DNA of 64,000 nucleotides from Chromatiaceae bacterium (GCA_024235175.1 JACKMX010000002.1:310001-374000), one strand, 5' to 3'; shown: positions 23,754 to 32,642, counted from the first letter of the stretch. The notes: a model not told the origin generated them from the sequence alone. Numbers and translations are program-made.

Positions 23754-24980
23754 TCAAAACGCGTATCGCAATGTCGCGTAGATGTTGTCATTGTCGCCGA
23801 GGGCACCAAACTGCCCGTTACGATCGCCTACAAACAAGTTTGCACCCACTTCCCCCCATAAATCATCACTGAATGCGTAGCGCACCGAGGGGATAAGGTA
23901 ACCGTCGCCCTCGCTGCCACCCCAGAAAGCGAAGAGGCTGAGACGCAATGTCTGGTGCAGATGGAACTGAGTGAAGCGAAATGTCGCTACCGTGCGCAGT
24001 TCATCGCGCTCCGGCATTCCCGCCGGCAGGGCGCGGCGGTAGGCGTCGTAATCGTACATCCACTCCGCGTAGCCCTGAATCCCCAGCGTGGTGTCCTCGG
24101 CGATCTGGCGGCTGTAGGCAACGAAAAAGCGCGTCTGACTGTTTTCCACCGCGTGGTCGGTGCCGTTTCGGTCTTCGACCGAATCGTAGTAGCCTGCCTC
24201 CAGGCTTAGCACACCGTTCCATAGCGGTCCTGAGAGACTGGCCCCATAGGCATTCAGGCGCGGGAATTCGCCGTGCCACTGCCCCGCAATTTGGCTTAGT
24301 GCCGGGGCACTATAGTGGGTGCGTGAGAGATAGATGGCTCCATCCCAACTACCGAAATAGCGCGAAGCGCGCAGGCTGGCCTCCAGCTCCGAGGGCTCAT
24401 CCAGGTCAGCGGAGATGGCCGGCCCGGGCAGGATAAACCGATCCCTGTCCGGCAAGCTGTCTTTACGAAAGTCGGCCAGCATGACCTGCAGATCGGCAAA
24501 CTCGGGAAAAAGCTCGATGCGCAGAGCGTCGCTGCCGAGCTTGAGGTATTCCAGGGGCAGGCCGTCGAAGAAGGCGACCCAGTCTTTGGGGAAGGTGTCG
24601 TTGATGAACAGCAGGTCGGCCACTCCCCAGGTGACCACCTGGCGGCCGGCACGTACTGTGAAGCGTTCGGTGTTGTAGTCAACATAAAGCTCTCGGGTAT
24701 CCAGGTCTGAGTCACCAAGCGCGGCATCATTCACAAGGTCCAACTTGGCGGCATAACCCAATGAAACTTCCAGTCCGCTCCCCTCCAGCTTGAGCTGGAA
24801 CCGCTGTTCGTTATAGGGCCAGTCACAGGCCGTTTGGGCCGGGCACTCCACGCCCCCCATACGGGATGCCCCGTGCGCTTGTAGGAAGCCGTGCATCTCC
24901 GGCTGCCAGTCAGCTGCATTGATAGGTGTACTCGCACTCCAAGTCAGGGTGTACAACAGTCCAAAGAAAAAGGGTCTCAT
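23754..24980 (-). CDS. Outer-membrane beta-barrel protein (DUF1302-like)
   Basis: The 408-residue protein has a signal peptide (FFFGLLYTLTWSASTPINA), a periplasmic start, then alternating strands such as FTVRAGRQVVTWG, and ends in a terminal Phe (YATLRYAF), the mark of an outer-membrane barrel. The VTWG region and the pairing with RND and LolA-like genes recall DUF1302-type proteins, thought to work with such exporters. The ATG at 24980 overlaps the stop of the LolA-like gene (ATGA). It probably forms the outer-membrane part of a lipid or hydrophobic-molecule export route. Confidence 0.75.
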   Translation of the reverse strand: MRPFFFGLLYTLTWSASTPINAADWQPEMHGFLQAHGASRMGGVECPAQTACDWPYNEQRFQLKLEGSGLEVSLGYAAKLDLVNDAALGDSDLDTRELYVDYNTERFTVRAGRQVVTWGVADLLFINDTFPKDWVAFFDGLPLEYLKLGSDALRIELFPEFADLQVMLADFRKDSLPDRDRFILPGPAISADLDEPSELEASLRASRYFGSWDGAIYLSRTHYSAPALSQIAGQWHGEFPRLNAYGASLSGPLWNGVLSLEAGYYDSVEDRNGTDHAVENSQTRFFVAYSRQIAEDTTLGIQGYAEWMYDYDAYRRALPAGMPERDELRTVATFRFTQFHLHQTLRLSLFAFWGGSEGDGYLIPSVRYAFSDDLWGEVGANLFVGDRNGQFGALGDNDNIYATLRYAF

Positions 24981-25696
24981 CTGATCCATTGCCGCGGCGG
25001 GCGTTGGAGGTAGCGCTCGCTGAACAGCTCCTCACCGAGCCCGACGCCGTAGCTCACCTCGTCGAATACCACTTCGGTGCGGTGGCCACTCTGCGCATTG
25101 TGCATGGTCCTGCGTGTTGCGGTCCAATGGCCATCCACCTCCCGCACCTCATCGGTGGTAAAGGTACGCAGCAGCTCGGCGCGAACATCGTAATACTCCT
25201 CTTTCAGAGGTAGGCCCCGCTCCCGATCGATCCAGGAGAGACGGCGGGCGTAGTCCACTTTAGCCTTCGGTAGGCTCTCGATCTTGAAGACCGGGCGACC
25301 GTCCAGCGTCTCCTCCCCCACTAGGCTATGGGTCTCGTCTGCTGCATCGCGGCCCGAGACATCCTCATAGGTGAAGTCGGAGCCCACGAAGGATGAGCGT
25401 TTGTCGTCGGCGGCGATCCGCCGCACCAGTTTGATGGCAGGGATGAAGATCCAGCGGTCATCCTCCCGGGCCGGGTATTTCCATACCATGAAGGCGGTGC
25501 CCTTCACATCGGCCGGTTCGTGAAAATAGATGTAGTAGCGCTGCTCCCCTGCGGCACCCAGATTCTTGCGCAACAGGGTCATCTCTCGCTTACGCTCTTT
25601 GCCCTGAGGATTGATGAGCCGCATGCTGACCCGCGTACGCTGGTCCTCTCCCGCGTAATAAAAGGTATCCAGGGAATGCGCCACGATTGTCTCCAT
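24977..25696 (-). pseudogene. LolA-like (outer-membrane lipoprotein-sorting) protein lacking its N-terminus
   Basis: The visible 239 residues match the outer-membrane lipoprotein-sorting superfamily that accompanies RND exporters: RTRVSMRLINPQGKERKREM, YYIYFHEPADVKGTAFM, WIFIPAIKLVRRI, GSDFTYEDVS, then RLSWIDRERGLPLKEEYYD. The signal peptide expected in this family is missing: just before ETIVAHSLDTFYYAGED the sequence switches to the RND gene in another frame. The ATG at 25696 could start a cytoplasmic product only. The remaining body shows no stop codon or frameshift. Confidence 0.7.
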
Positions 25697-27767
25697 CGCC
25701 ACCGAGCCGCGCCAGATTGTGCCGGTAGCGCTGGATGAAGTGAATGGCAAAGTCGATGGACAGCCCCAGGGTCAGGGCCGAGCAGACCGACATGGGCATG
25801 TCATACTCCTTGCCTGCGAAGGCGGCGAGGCCATAGGAGAGGGTGATGGCAAAGGTAAGCGGCAGCATGGAGAGGAAACCCAGACTCAGAGAGCGGAACA
25901 GGAAGACCATCAAGACGAACACAGCAACAAAGCCGCCCATCACGGCCTTCATCATCCCCACCACCATCTCGTCCTGCCACACCTTGTTGATGTAGGTAAG
26001 GCCGGACCAGCGCACATGGATCCCCGCGGGTAGCGGTTCTGTCTTGAGGTGCGCTTCGATAAGCTTCACCACCCGTGCCATCTCCAGGTTGTCCCCCGCC
26101 TGCATCTGTACCCAGATATTGGCGGTGCGATAGTCGTAATCGACGAAATTGTCCAAATCGCCCGCATCACCGGCCGTTTCGTACAGGAACAGGTACTGGG
26201 CCAGTTCATCGGCCTGTTCCGGAATACGCCTGCGCTGTGGATCGGCGTCGTGAACCACGTAGCTCACCTGCTTGACGACGTCCGCCAGGGAGGAGGTCTT
26301 GCCTACTTTGGGATCGGTCTCCAGGGTGCGTTGCAACCCCTCCATGTAGGCCATGACCTCGGGACGCTTCATCGCACCGGGTTCCTCGCCCTCGATCAGC
26401 AGATAGGCCATGTAGGTGCCGCCGAACTGGCGGTTCATCACCCGGTCGGCCACTCGCAAATCGTGGCTCTCGGGGAACCAGGCCACCGGGTTGTCGTTGA
26501 CCACGGTACGCGACACCCCCCAGAATCCCAGGCCTAGCACCAGAGCGGCGAGCAGAGCCACCGGCACGGCGCGGCTGAAGGCGAAACGTCCAAATCCCTG
26601 CAATGCTCTGCCGAGCCGCCCTCCCTCTGTATCCATGGAGCCAATGACTGCTTGCAGCCGCTCCTCGCGGATCAACACCACCGAGGCGGGTATCAGGGTG
26701 AGGGTGAGCAGAAAGGCGGCCAGGATGCCGAAGGCGACGAAGGCGCCGAACACCTGCACCGGCGGGATGTCGGCCAGCATGAGCGAGGCAAAGCCGGCAA
26801 CCGAGGTGACGGAGGTATAGAGCATTGGGGTGTAGAGTTCCCCGATGCTCTCACGCAGGGCCGCTCGCCTGTCTTTGAGCCGAGGGTAGCGGTCGTAGAA
26901 ATCGCTCAGGATGTGCACCGAGTCGAGCACCGCGATGGGCATCAGGAACACCGGGATCATGCTGGACATGATGTGCACCGTGTAGCCCATGCCGATCAGC
27001 AGCCCCATGCCCCAGACCACGGCGAGCATGGCCACCCCCATCACCGGCACCACCAGGGTGAGCTTGCGGAAGGCGATCCACAGCAGCAGGAACAGCATGC
27101 CGCCGCTGGCTGGCGATACGATCTCCATCTGGCGAAACATCTCGATACCGAAGCTGTCCTCCGCGATCGGCAGCCCCGCCAGGTGATAACGTTGCTGTGG
27201 GGCCAACTCGTCATCCAGAATGGCGCGCAGTTCCCCGCCGATACGTGCCGCCTGGTCCTTGCTTTCAATCGGGATGTAAATCGCCAGCGCAGTACCGTCT
27301 GCCGAGGCCAGCTTGTCGGTAAACAATGGGTTGTCGGCGATGGCGGCACGCAGTGCAACACTCTCCGCCTCGTTCTCCGGAGGGCGCACCATAAGAGGCC
27401 GCACTTCCAGCAACCCGCCCTTTGATTTCACATCATCGGTGGTGGTGAGGCTGATGACATCCGCGGTGATCACGCCGTGAATGCCTAAAAGGCGATCGAC
27501 CACCCGCGCCACCCTGGATAGCGTGTCGGGCTGGAACATCCCTGCCTCATCGGTGATGCCAAGCACGATCAGGTCGTAAATGCCGAACTCCTGCTTGGCG
27601 CGGTTATAGAGCACCCGGTCCGCCTGATCGGCAGGCAACATATTCTCGGGGTCAGTATCGATGTGGATCTTCGGGAACTGAATACCAAAAGCAACGGTAG
27701 CCAACAGGACCAGAAGGATGGTGGACTTCGGGAAATCCATGGAAAACCAGATTAGTCGTTTCAACAT
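25590..27767 (-). pseudogene. RND/MMPL exporter, C-terminus lost at a deletion junction
   Basis: The frame starts MLKRLIWFSMDFPKSTILL with a good Shine-Dalgarno (gaggga) and shows the first membrane segment, a periplasmic domain, the first membrane cluster (IPVFLMPIAVLDSVHILSDF), the second periplasmic domain, and the start of the second cluster (SALTLGLSIDFAIHFIQRYR). At about 25700 the family-like sequence stops and the frame runs into the LolA-like gene, ending at 25590. The last two or three membrane segments, roughly 100-150 residues, are missing. The protein is unlikely to be functional. Confidence 0.72.
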
Positions 27768-27792
27768 TTCATATCCCTCTCGGTGGTAACAC

Positions 27793-28218
27793 CTAAATCG
27801 AAAATGCACTCCTCGCCTTTTCCGCTTCGGGCGGTGACATAAGCGAGTGTCCGGGACCATCGAATGGTCCGAGACCGGGAACAGCTTCGTTAGCACTGCG
27901 GTGTCCGGTGGCAATGACCAAAACGTCGTACGCATATTCACCGGCGTCTGTAAATACCTGTCTGGTTTCCGGTTCTATGCGGGTAACGCCAGCATGCACG
28001 AATTCAATGTCCTTGCGCGCGAAAGATCCCGCGAGATCGAAACTGATCTGATCAAGGCTTCGCGACCCCAGGGCGACCCACGGCAGCGAAGGGATAAACG
28101 TGAATCGGGGATCTTTTGAAATGACTGTAATGTCACGTTGTCCCGAAGAAAGGCGTTTTCTCAGCTCATAGGCTGTGGTCATCCCACCAAAAGAAGCACC
28201 CACTATGAGAATCTTCAT
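27793..28218 (-). pseudogene. Sulfide:quinone oxidoreductase-like flavoprotein, N-terminal third only
   Basis: The 141 residues begin MKILIVGASFGGMTTAYELR, an FAD-binding glycine motif, followed by ITVISKDPRFTFIPSLPWVA, VTRIEPETRQV and YDVLVIATGH, the order seen in type III-like SQR proteins of about 400 residues. The frame stops after EAEKARSAFSI at 27793, before the NAD/quinone and C-terminal parts. The next gene starts 26 bases on. The ATG at 28218 is preferred over a GTG at 28233 because ggagaaac lies before it. A deletion between SQR and the RND gene is the simplest reading. Confidence 0.72.
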
Positions 28219-28269
28219 TTTTTGTTTCTCCACTGGGACGTGATCTGCCAGTCTCTTAGTGCCGGTGGA

Positions 28270-28614
28270 TCAGAAGACGAGAACCCGGTCGGCAGCCAGG
28301 GTCTGCTCCACGAGTTCCTTCATGGTGCTGCGTCGTGCGCCCTCCACCAGTTCGTCATCGGTCAAGCCCCGCGCATCCATACAGGTGCCGCACAAGAGAA
28401 CCTCACCCTTACGCGCCACCGACTTCACCATCAGCTCCAGGTTGTAGTAGCCCTGGGGAACCTTCTGTCCGGCTTTTGCACAGACCACGGCGTCCGCCAT
28501 CAAAAAAACCGACACATCAGCTTTCTCGCTGGACAGCGCCTTGGCCAAGCGTAGGCCATTGAAGCTGCGTTCGGTGCCGTAAGGGGGATCGTTGAGAATC
28601 AGTAAGGTTTTCAC
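28270..28614 (-). CDS. DsrE/DsrF-like sulfur-relay protein
   Basis: The 114-residue protein has the DsrE fold: LLILNDPPYGTERSFNGLRL at the start, VSVFLMADAVVCA, and the cysteine-bearing GEVLLCGTCMDARGL near residue 73. In such proteins a conserved Cys carries persulfide sulfur; here Cys residues at VLLCGTC and VVCAKAG are candidates. It likely acts as a cytoplasmic sulfur carrier. It lies 6 bases behind the TVP38-rhodanese gene and before the SQR remnant, so sulfide-derived sulfur handling is the likely theme. Confidence 0.85.
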   Translation of the reverse strand: MKTLLILNDPPYGTERSFNGLRLAKALSSEKADVSVFLMADAVVCAKAGQKVPQGYYNLELMVKSVARKGEVLLCGTCMDARGLTDDELVEGARRSTMKELVEQTLAADRVLVF

Positions 28615-28620
28615 ATTAAA

Positions 28621-29604
28621 TCACTCCTCTGTCAGTTGAACTTCTTCGACGGGCCAGTCATTGGTGAGCCAAGCCGTCATGCCGCCGCGTACCACGTGTA
28701 CGTCGGAGAACCCGGCCCCCGCCAGGATGGCGGCGGCCTTGGCAGAACGTCGGTCGGTACGGCACACCAGCGCTACGGTTTTCTCCATCCAGGGCTCCAT
28801 TTCCTCCACGTGCGCCGGCAATTCCTCCAGCGGCAAGTTGCGGGCGGCGGCCAAGTGTCCTTGCTCGCCGACAAAATCGGCGGCAGTGCGCACATCCAGT
28901 ACCAGCAGGTTTTCTCCTGCATCCAGGCGCTGCTTGAGCTCGCCCACTTCCAGCATGGGGCGCTCGCGTAACTTGGCGATCAAACGCGGCAGGAAAGCCA
29001 CGACCGCCAGCAGAGCCAGGGCCAGCAATCCCTTTTGAATCAGCCCTTCGCCACCGGCCATGGCCTCACGTCCCGCGTAACCCAGATAGGTATAGGCAAG
29101 CGCGCCGGGCAACATGAATACCCAGGTGGCCAATAGGTACGGCATGAAAGCGATACGGGTCAGACCCAGCGCGTAATTGAGCAGATTGAAAGGGAACAGC
29201 GGCACCAAACGCACGAAGGCCACGAATCGCCAACCTTCCGCCGCCACCCCATCAGTGAGGCGTTTTAGCTTTGGTCCAGCGCGCCGCTCCACCCACTCTG
29301 CTCCCAGGTAGCGGGCAGCTACAAAGGCGAGCGCTCCACCCAATGTGGCACCGGTTAGGTTCCATAAGGTTCCCCAGACCGGCCCGAACAGGGCACCGCC
29401 TGCCAAGGTCAATACCGATCCAGGCAGGAAGAACAAGGTGCCAATAGCGTAGATCAGCATAAACAGAAGGGGCCCAGCCGTACCGGCCTGCTGGACCCAC
29501 TGCTGCAGGGCGGCGACATCCAAACGATCCCGATAGAGAACCGTCAGTGCAATGCCGATCACCAACAGGGCAACCAACAGCCAACGCAGCGATTTACTTT
29601 TCAT
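28621..29604 (-). CDS. TVP38/TMEM64 membrane protein fused to a rhodanese domain
   Basis: The 327-residue protein has an N-terminal anchor and the SNARE-associated/TVP38 membrane domain with LFFLPGSVLTLAGGALFGP and FVRLVPLFPFNLLNYALGL (residues about 50-200). A C-terminal rhodanese domain (about 220-320) follows, starting VGELKQRLDAGENLLVLDVR with the active Cys281 in LVCRTDRRSAKAA. The rhodanese faces the cytoplasm if topology follows the family. The ATG at 29604 is chosen; it overlaps the end of the upstream gene by 11 bases. It could deliver or sense sulfane sulfur at the membrane. Confidence 0.87.
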   Translation of the reverse strand: MKSKSLRWLLVALLVIGIALTVLYRDRLDVAALQQWVQQAGTAGPLLFMLIYAIGTLFFLPGSVLTLAGGALFGPVWGTLWNLTGATLGGALAFVAARYLGAEWVERRAGPKLKRLTDGVAAEGWRFVAFVRLVPLFPFNLLNYALGLTRIAFMPYLLATWVFMLPGALAYTYLGYAGREAMAGGEGLIQKGLLALALLAVVAFLPRLIAKLRERPMLEVGELKQRLDAGENLLVLDVRTAADFVGEQGHLAAARNLPLEELPAHVEEMEPWMEKTVALVCRTDRRSAKAAAILAGAGFSDVHVVRGGMTAWLTNDWPVEEVQLTEE

Positions 29605-30454
29605 CGCTGCTCCACTCACGCCGGTTGATGGCATATCCGCTGATCTTGCCGATAAAGGGCAGCGCCAACATACCGGGCAACTGGTCTACCTGTTTCGGAT
29701 CTCGGTACTTGTGAATACCGATGGCCATGCCTTCGTGACCGCCTCTCGGTTGATCACGATAGGTGCCGAAGAGTCTGTCCCACCATGGAAGGTTGAAGCC
29801 GAAGTTGCTGTTGGCTTCGTCAACCTCCACAGAATGGTGTACCCGATGCATGTCAGGTGTGACCACAAACCAGCGCAGTACCCGGTCCAATCCTTCGGGA
29901 ATATGCACGTTGCCATGGTTGAACATGGCAGTGGCGTTGAGCAGAACTTCGAAAATCACCACCGCCACTACAGGTGGACCCAGCACCATGATGGTGGCGA
30001 ACTTGATCAACATGGAAAGAATGATTTCGAGGGTGTGGAAGCGAGCGCCGGTGGTCACGTCGTAGTCAAGATCCGCATGGTGTACCCGATGCAGGCGCCA
30101 AAGAATGGGTACCGCATGGACCATCACGTGCTGCAGGTAGATGACGAAGTCCATTATCACCACCGCAATGACAACGGATAGCACGAAAGGCACCTCGTAA
30201 AGATTGAGCAACCCCCAACCCCGCTGTTGGGCAATGACGGCAACGCCCACCGCAGCCGCAGGGAACAACAAACGCAGTACAAAACTGTTTAGAAAGACCA
30301 GGCCAAGGTTATTAATCCAGCGAATCCCCTTGGAAACGGTCAGTGCGCGGCGGGGTGAGAGCACCTCCCAGACCGCCATCACGGCAAAAATGCCGAAGAA
30401 AAAACCCAGACGGATGGGTAACTCATTCCCAAGAATCCAATCATTCCAGTTCAT
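29594..30454 (-). CDS. Sterol desaturase/fatty acid hydroxylase family protein
   Basis: The 286-residue membrane protein has the eight-histidine diiron pattern: LQHVMVHAVPILWRLHRVHH, then MFNHGNVHIPEG, then TPDMHRVHHSVEVDEANSNF. Four or so membrane segments surround them. The family hydroxylates or desaturates lipid chains. The start at 30454 (MNWNDWILGNE) follows ggaaagcg and is preferred to the longer frame at 30505. It is the first gene of the long minus-strand cluster and is divergent from the ArsR-rhodanese regulator, whose operator lies between them. Confidence 0.88.
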   Translation of the reverse strand: MNWNDWILGNELPIRLGFFFGIFAVMAVWEVLSPRRALTVSKGIRWINNLGLVFLNSFVLRLLFPAAAVGVAVIAQQRGWGLLNLYEVPFVLSVVIAVVIMDFVIYLQHVMVHAVPILWRLHRVHHADLDYDVTTGARFHTLEIILSMLIKFATIMVLGPPVVAVVIFEVLLNATAMFNHGNVHIPEGLDRVLRWFVVTPDMHRVHHSVEVDEANSNFGFNLPWWDRLFGTYRDQPRGGHEGMAIGIHKYRDPKQVDQLPGMLALPFIGKISGYAINRREWSSDEK

Positions 30455-30501
30455 GCTTCGCTTTCCTGCGACGGCTAAGCTGTTATAATTTCGACCAAAG
30501 A

Positions 30502-30533
30502 TCAATCATTCAATCGTTTTATTGAATGATTGA
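30502..30533. promoter_or_regulatory. Palindromic operator between the regulator and the sulfur-linked cluster
   Basis: Two perfect 13-base arms, tcaatcattcaat (30502-30514) and attgaatgattga (30521-30533), are separated by six bases. Such symmetric AT-rich sites next to ArsR genes are the usual binding sites of these repressors. A TATAAC on the minus strand near 30488-30483 could be the -10 of the cluster promoter, which would put the operator over its -35 region. It also lies just ahead of the regulator start, so it can control both directions. Confidence 0.75.
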
Positions 30534-30550
30534 ATGACAAAAGGTGCAAT

Positions 30551-31210
30551 ATGTCAACTGGTAATTTCAAACATGATCTCTTCAATCAGTTCGCCCGGAT
30601 CGCCAAGGCGATGAGCAACGGCTACCGGCTGGAACTACTGGAATTCCTGGCTCAGGGGGAACGAAGTGTGGATGCGCTTGCGCAGGTTTCGGGGCTCTCC
30701 GTAGCCAATACCTCCCAGCACCTGCAGCAACTCAGGCAAGCAGGCCTGGTAGCGAATCGCCAGGAAGGAAAGCAGGTTTTTTATCGATTGAGTGGAATGG
30801 ATGTTTCGGCACTACTCGGCTCTCTGAGGGAAGTGGCAGAGCGCCGCTTGGCGGACGTAGATCGCCTTGTCGATGACTATCTCAAGGTAAAAGACAGCCT
30901 GGAGCCAATACCAGCAGACCAGTTGTTGGAGCGTGCACGCAATGGCCTGGTGACCGTTTTGGATGTGCGTCCGCAAGAAGAATATGCGTCAGGACATCTG
31001 CCCGGTGCGATCAATATTCCGTTGAAGGAGTTAGAAAAGCGTCTAAAGGAATTGGATCCTAAGCTGGAGATTGTCGCCTACTGCCGAGGACCGCATTGCG
31101 TCCTCGCGTTCGATGCCGTGGCGAAATTGCGGAAGAAGGGGCTATACGCGAGGCGCCTCAAGGATGGTTTTCCGGAATGGCAGCAGGCTGGGTTTCCGAC
31201 CGAACGCTGA
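30551..31210 (+). CDS. ArsR-family repressor fused to a rhodanese domain
   Basis: The 219-residue protein has an ArsR winged helix (residues 10-90: ARIAKAMSNGYRLELLEFLA, VSGLSVANTSQHLQQLRQAG, KQVFYRL) and a C-terminal rhodanese domain (about 115-215) starting VTVLDVRPQEEYASGHLPGA. The only cysteines are Cys178 and Cys183 in YCRGPHCV, the rhodanese active site; the HTH part has none. This suggests the rhodanese is the sulfur sensor and persulfidation of Cys178 releases DNA. The ATG at 30551 follows aaaggtgc and is preferred to an upstream frame. It is divergent from the cluster it probably controls. Confidence 0.88.
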   Translation: MSTGNFKHDLFNQFARIAKAMSNGYRLELLEFLAQGERSVDALAQVSGLSVANTSQHLQQLRQAGLVANRQEGKQVFYRLSGMDVSALLGSLREVAERRLADVDRLVDDYLKVKDSLEPIPADQLLERARNGLVTVLDVRPQEEYASGHLPGAINIPLKELEKRLKELDPKLEIVAYCRGPHCVLAFDAVAKLRKKGLYARRLKDGFPEWQQAGFPTER

Positions 31211-31927
31211 TCTAACTGAAAATGTTTTTAATATTTCATTGATTCAGCACTCGCCCAATCGTCAGAAGTGCGAAGCAGTCTTTGTGAATGGCTACCCCCT
31301 CATCACGGAACTGCGACAGCTTCCCCCTACATCCTCGACCGTCTCTTCGACTTCTTAGATAACAAGCTTGCCGAGCTTTGCGAAATTCAGGGTGGATACC
31401 ATGCCCGAGCGCACATGCGAAACCGTTGCCATGGTAAATGCAGGCAAGACCCATGACTTCGCGGTCGTTTTTAGGTGAAGTGCCGCCCGCGATAAAACTC
31501 TCCGACTTCGGCCATCTTGGTCCAGCGATCATGCTGATCGCGGAATGCATCAAAAGGTTTCACCGTTTACTCTGGGTGCTGTAGTTTCCGTCCCGGTTCT
31601 GACGGCGAAGCTGTTTAAGTTGGTTGTTCAGGTTTCTCATCGGTGTACAAACATATCTGGTAAGTGTTAGTGACCATTCAGCAGCCTCAGCTGACTGAAT
31701 CCGCCTAAGCGGTACGGTCCTGGGACACCACTCCCTAGACCTGAACAGGCCTGGTCTCAGGCCACACGTGGCTTTCCCTGTGGGGTAAGAACACGTGCCG
31801 ATCCAACATGCCCGATCAAGGGCTATCTTCGATGGTGGTTTCATCTCCTTTTCAAGTGAGCGGGATAGTCCCGCGGGTTGTGAAAAATCAACCGGATCCG
31901 CTTTCGCTCTTTGCGATGCGCTGAAGG
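31211..31927. other. Degenerate region behind the regulator, remains of mobile DNA
   Basis: No intact gene is seen. On the minus strand the codons at 31640-31560 read MRNLNNQLKQLRRQNRDGNY then STQSKR and stop, which resembles the N-terminus of phage-type integrases with an SAM-like domain. On the plus strand an integrase C-terminus follows at 31928. The rest is filled with short frames in no consistent order. Confidence 0.45.
31560..31640 (-). pseudogene. Integrase N-terminal remnant
   Basis: The 26-codon frame MRNLNNQLKQLRRQNRDGNY followed by STQSKR and a stop resembles the first residues of phage-type integrases that begin with a SAM-like domain (ending normally in STQ..R..L). The remainder is missing; the following bases show no family-like sequence in any frame. 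Confidence 0.4.
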
Positions 31928-32365
31928 TTGTTTGTGTATGCCGCAAGCCGCTGCTTGCAAGGTAACCGCATAGCCAAATCGGTTGTCGATGCTCAGCGGG
32001 GAAAACATCCCTCAAGAGTATTTACCTATCGAGGAGAACCCGTCGGTAAGCTATATAACAGCGGATGGAAGCGAACTCGAGTTGATGCCGCTATTCGCTA
32101 TGCTCAGGAGATCAGGGAGAGAGTATCCCGGGGGTTCGCACATTTAAGGGTTCATGATCTCAAACACACGTTCGGTAGAAGGCTGAGAGCGGCAGGTATT
32201 CCGTTGGAAACCAGGAAAGTACTACTCGGCCACAAGAACAGTGACATCACATCGCACCACTCCGCTCCCAAGCTAGAGGAATTATTGGATGCGGCAAATA
32301 GTGTTTGTGAGAGCGGGTCACCCAAAAGTCACCCACTTATTGTCCTGAAACGAAAAACGGCTTAG
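31928..32365 (+). pseudogene. Tyrosine recombinase (integrase) C-terminal remnant
   Basis: From about 31964 the frame reads NRIAKSVVDAQRGKHPSRVF, then RVHDLKHTFGRRLRAAGIPL and LLGHKNSDITSHHSAP, the C-terminal catalytic region of a phage-type integrase. The N-terminal half is absent and no start codon is in place. The site where the nucleophilic Tyr is expected (ITxHYS) is His, which would make the enzyme inactive. It ends just before a terminator and the initiator tRNA gene, a classic integration target region, so it is probably the scar of an old element. Confidence 0.75.
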
Positions 32366-32382
32366 AGCGTACACTCTAAGCC
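32353..32382 (-). terminator. Rho-independent terminator behind the initiator tRNA
   Basis: A perfect 9-bp stem, ggcttagag (32359-32367) and ctctaagcc (32374-32382), has a 6-base loop. On the minus strand it is followed by a T-run (GTTTTTCG). It lies downstream of the tRNA gene; it might also stop plus-strand transcription of the integrase remnant (attgtttt). Confidence 0.75.
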
Positions 32383-32403
32383 ATTGTTTTAACATTAAAT
32401 ATT

Positions 32404-32480
32404 TGGTAGCGGGGGAAGGATTTGAACCTCCGACCTTCGGGTTATGAGCCCGACGAGCTGCCAGACTGCTCCACCCCGCA
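32404..32480 (-). tRNA. Initiator tRNA-fMet (anticodon CAT)
   Basis: The 77-base gene, including an encoded CCA, has the anticodon loop CTCATAA on the minus strand and the stem GGGCTCATAACCC. The run of three G-C pairs next to the anticodon (GGG/CCC) and the mismatch of the first base of the acceptor stem (T1 opposite T72) are both initiator features. It is transcribed toward the integrase remnant. Confidence 0.93.
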
Positions 32481-32642
32481 GCTGAGGGGCGCATATTACA
32501 GTCCGGGTTGGCATTACGCAAGTACTTTTACAGTCGATTTGTAATCACGGTGGAATCGAAAAGGGCAGCCGGGAATATTATTCTGCAACCTGTCAGATTT
32601 CCCGGATCCGGTTATGCGTAATGGCGTAACTATCGAAACTAG

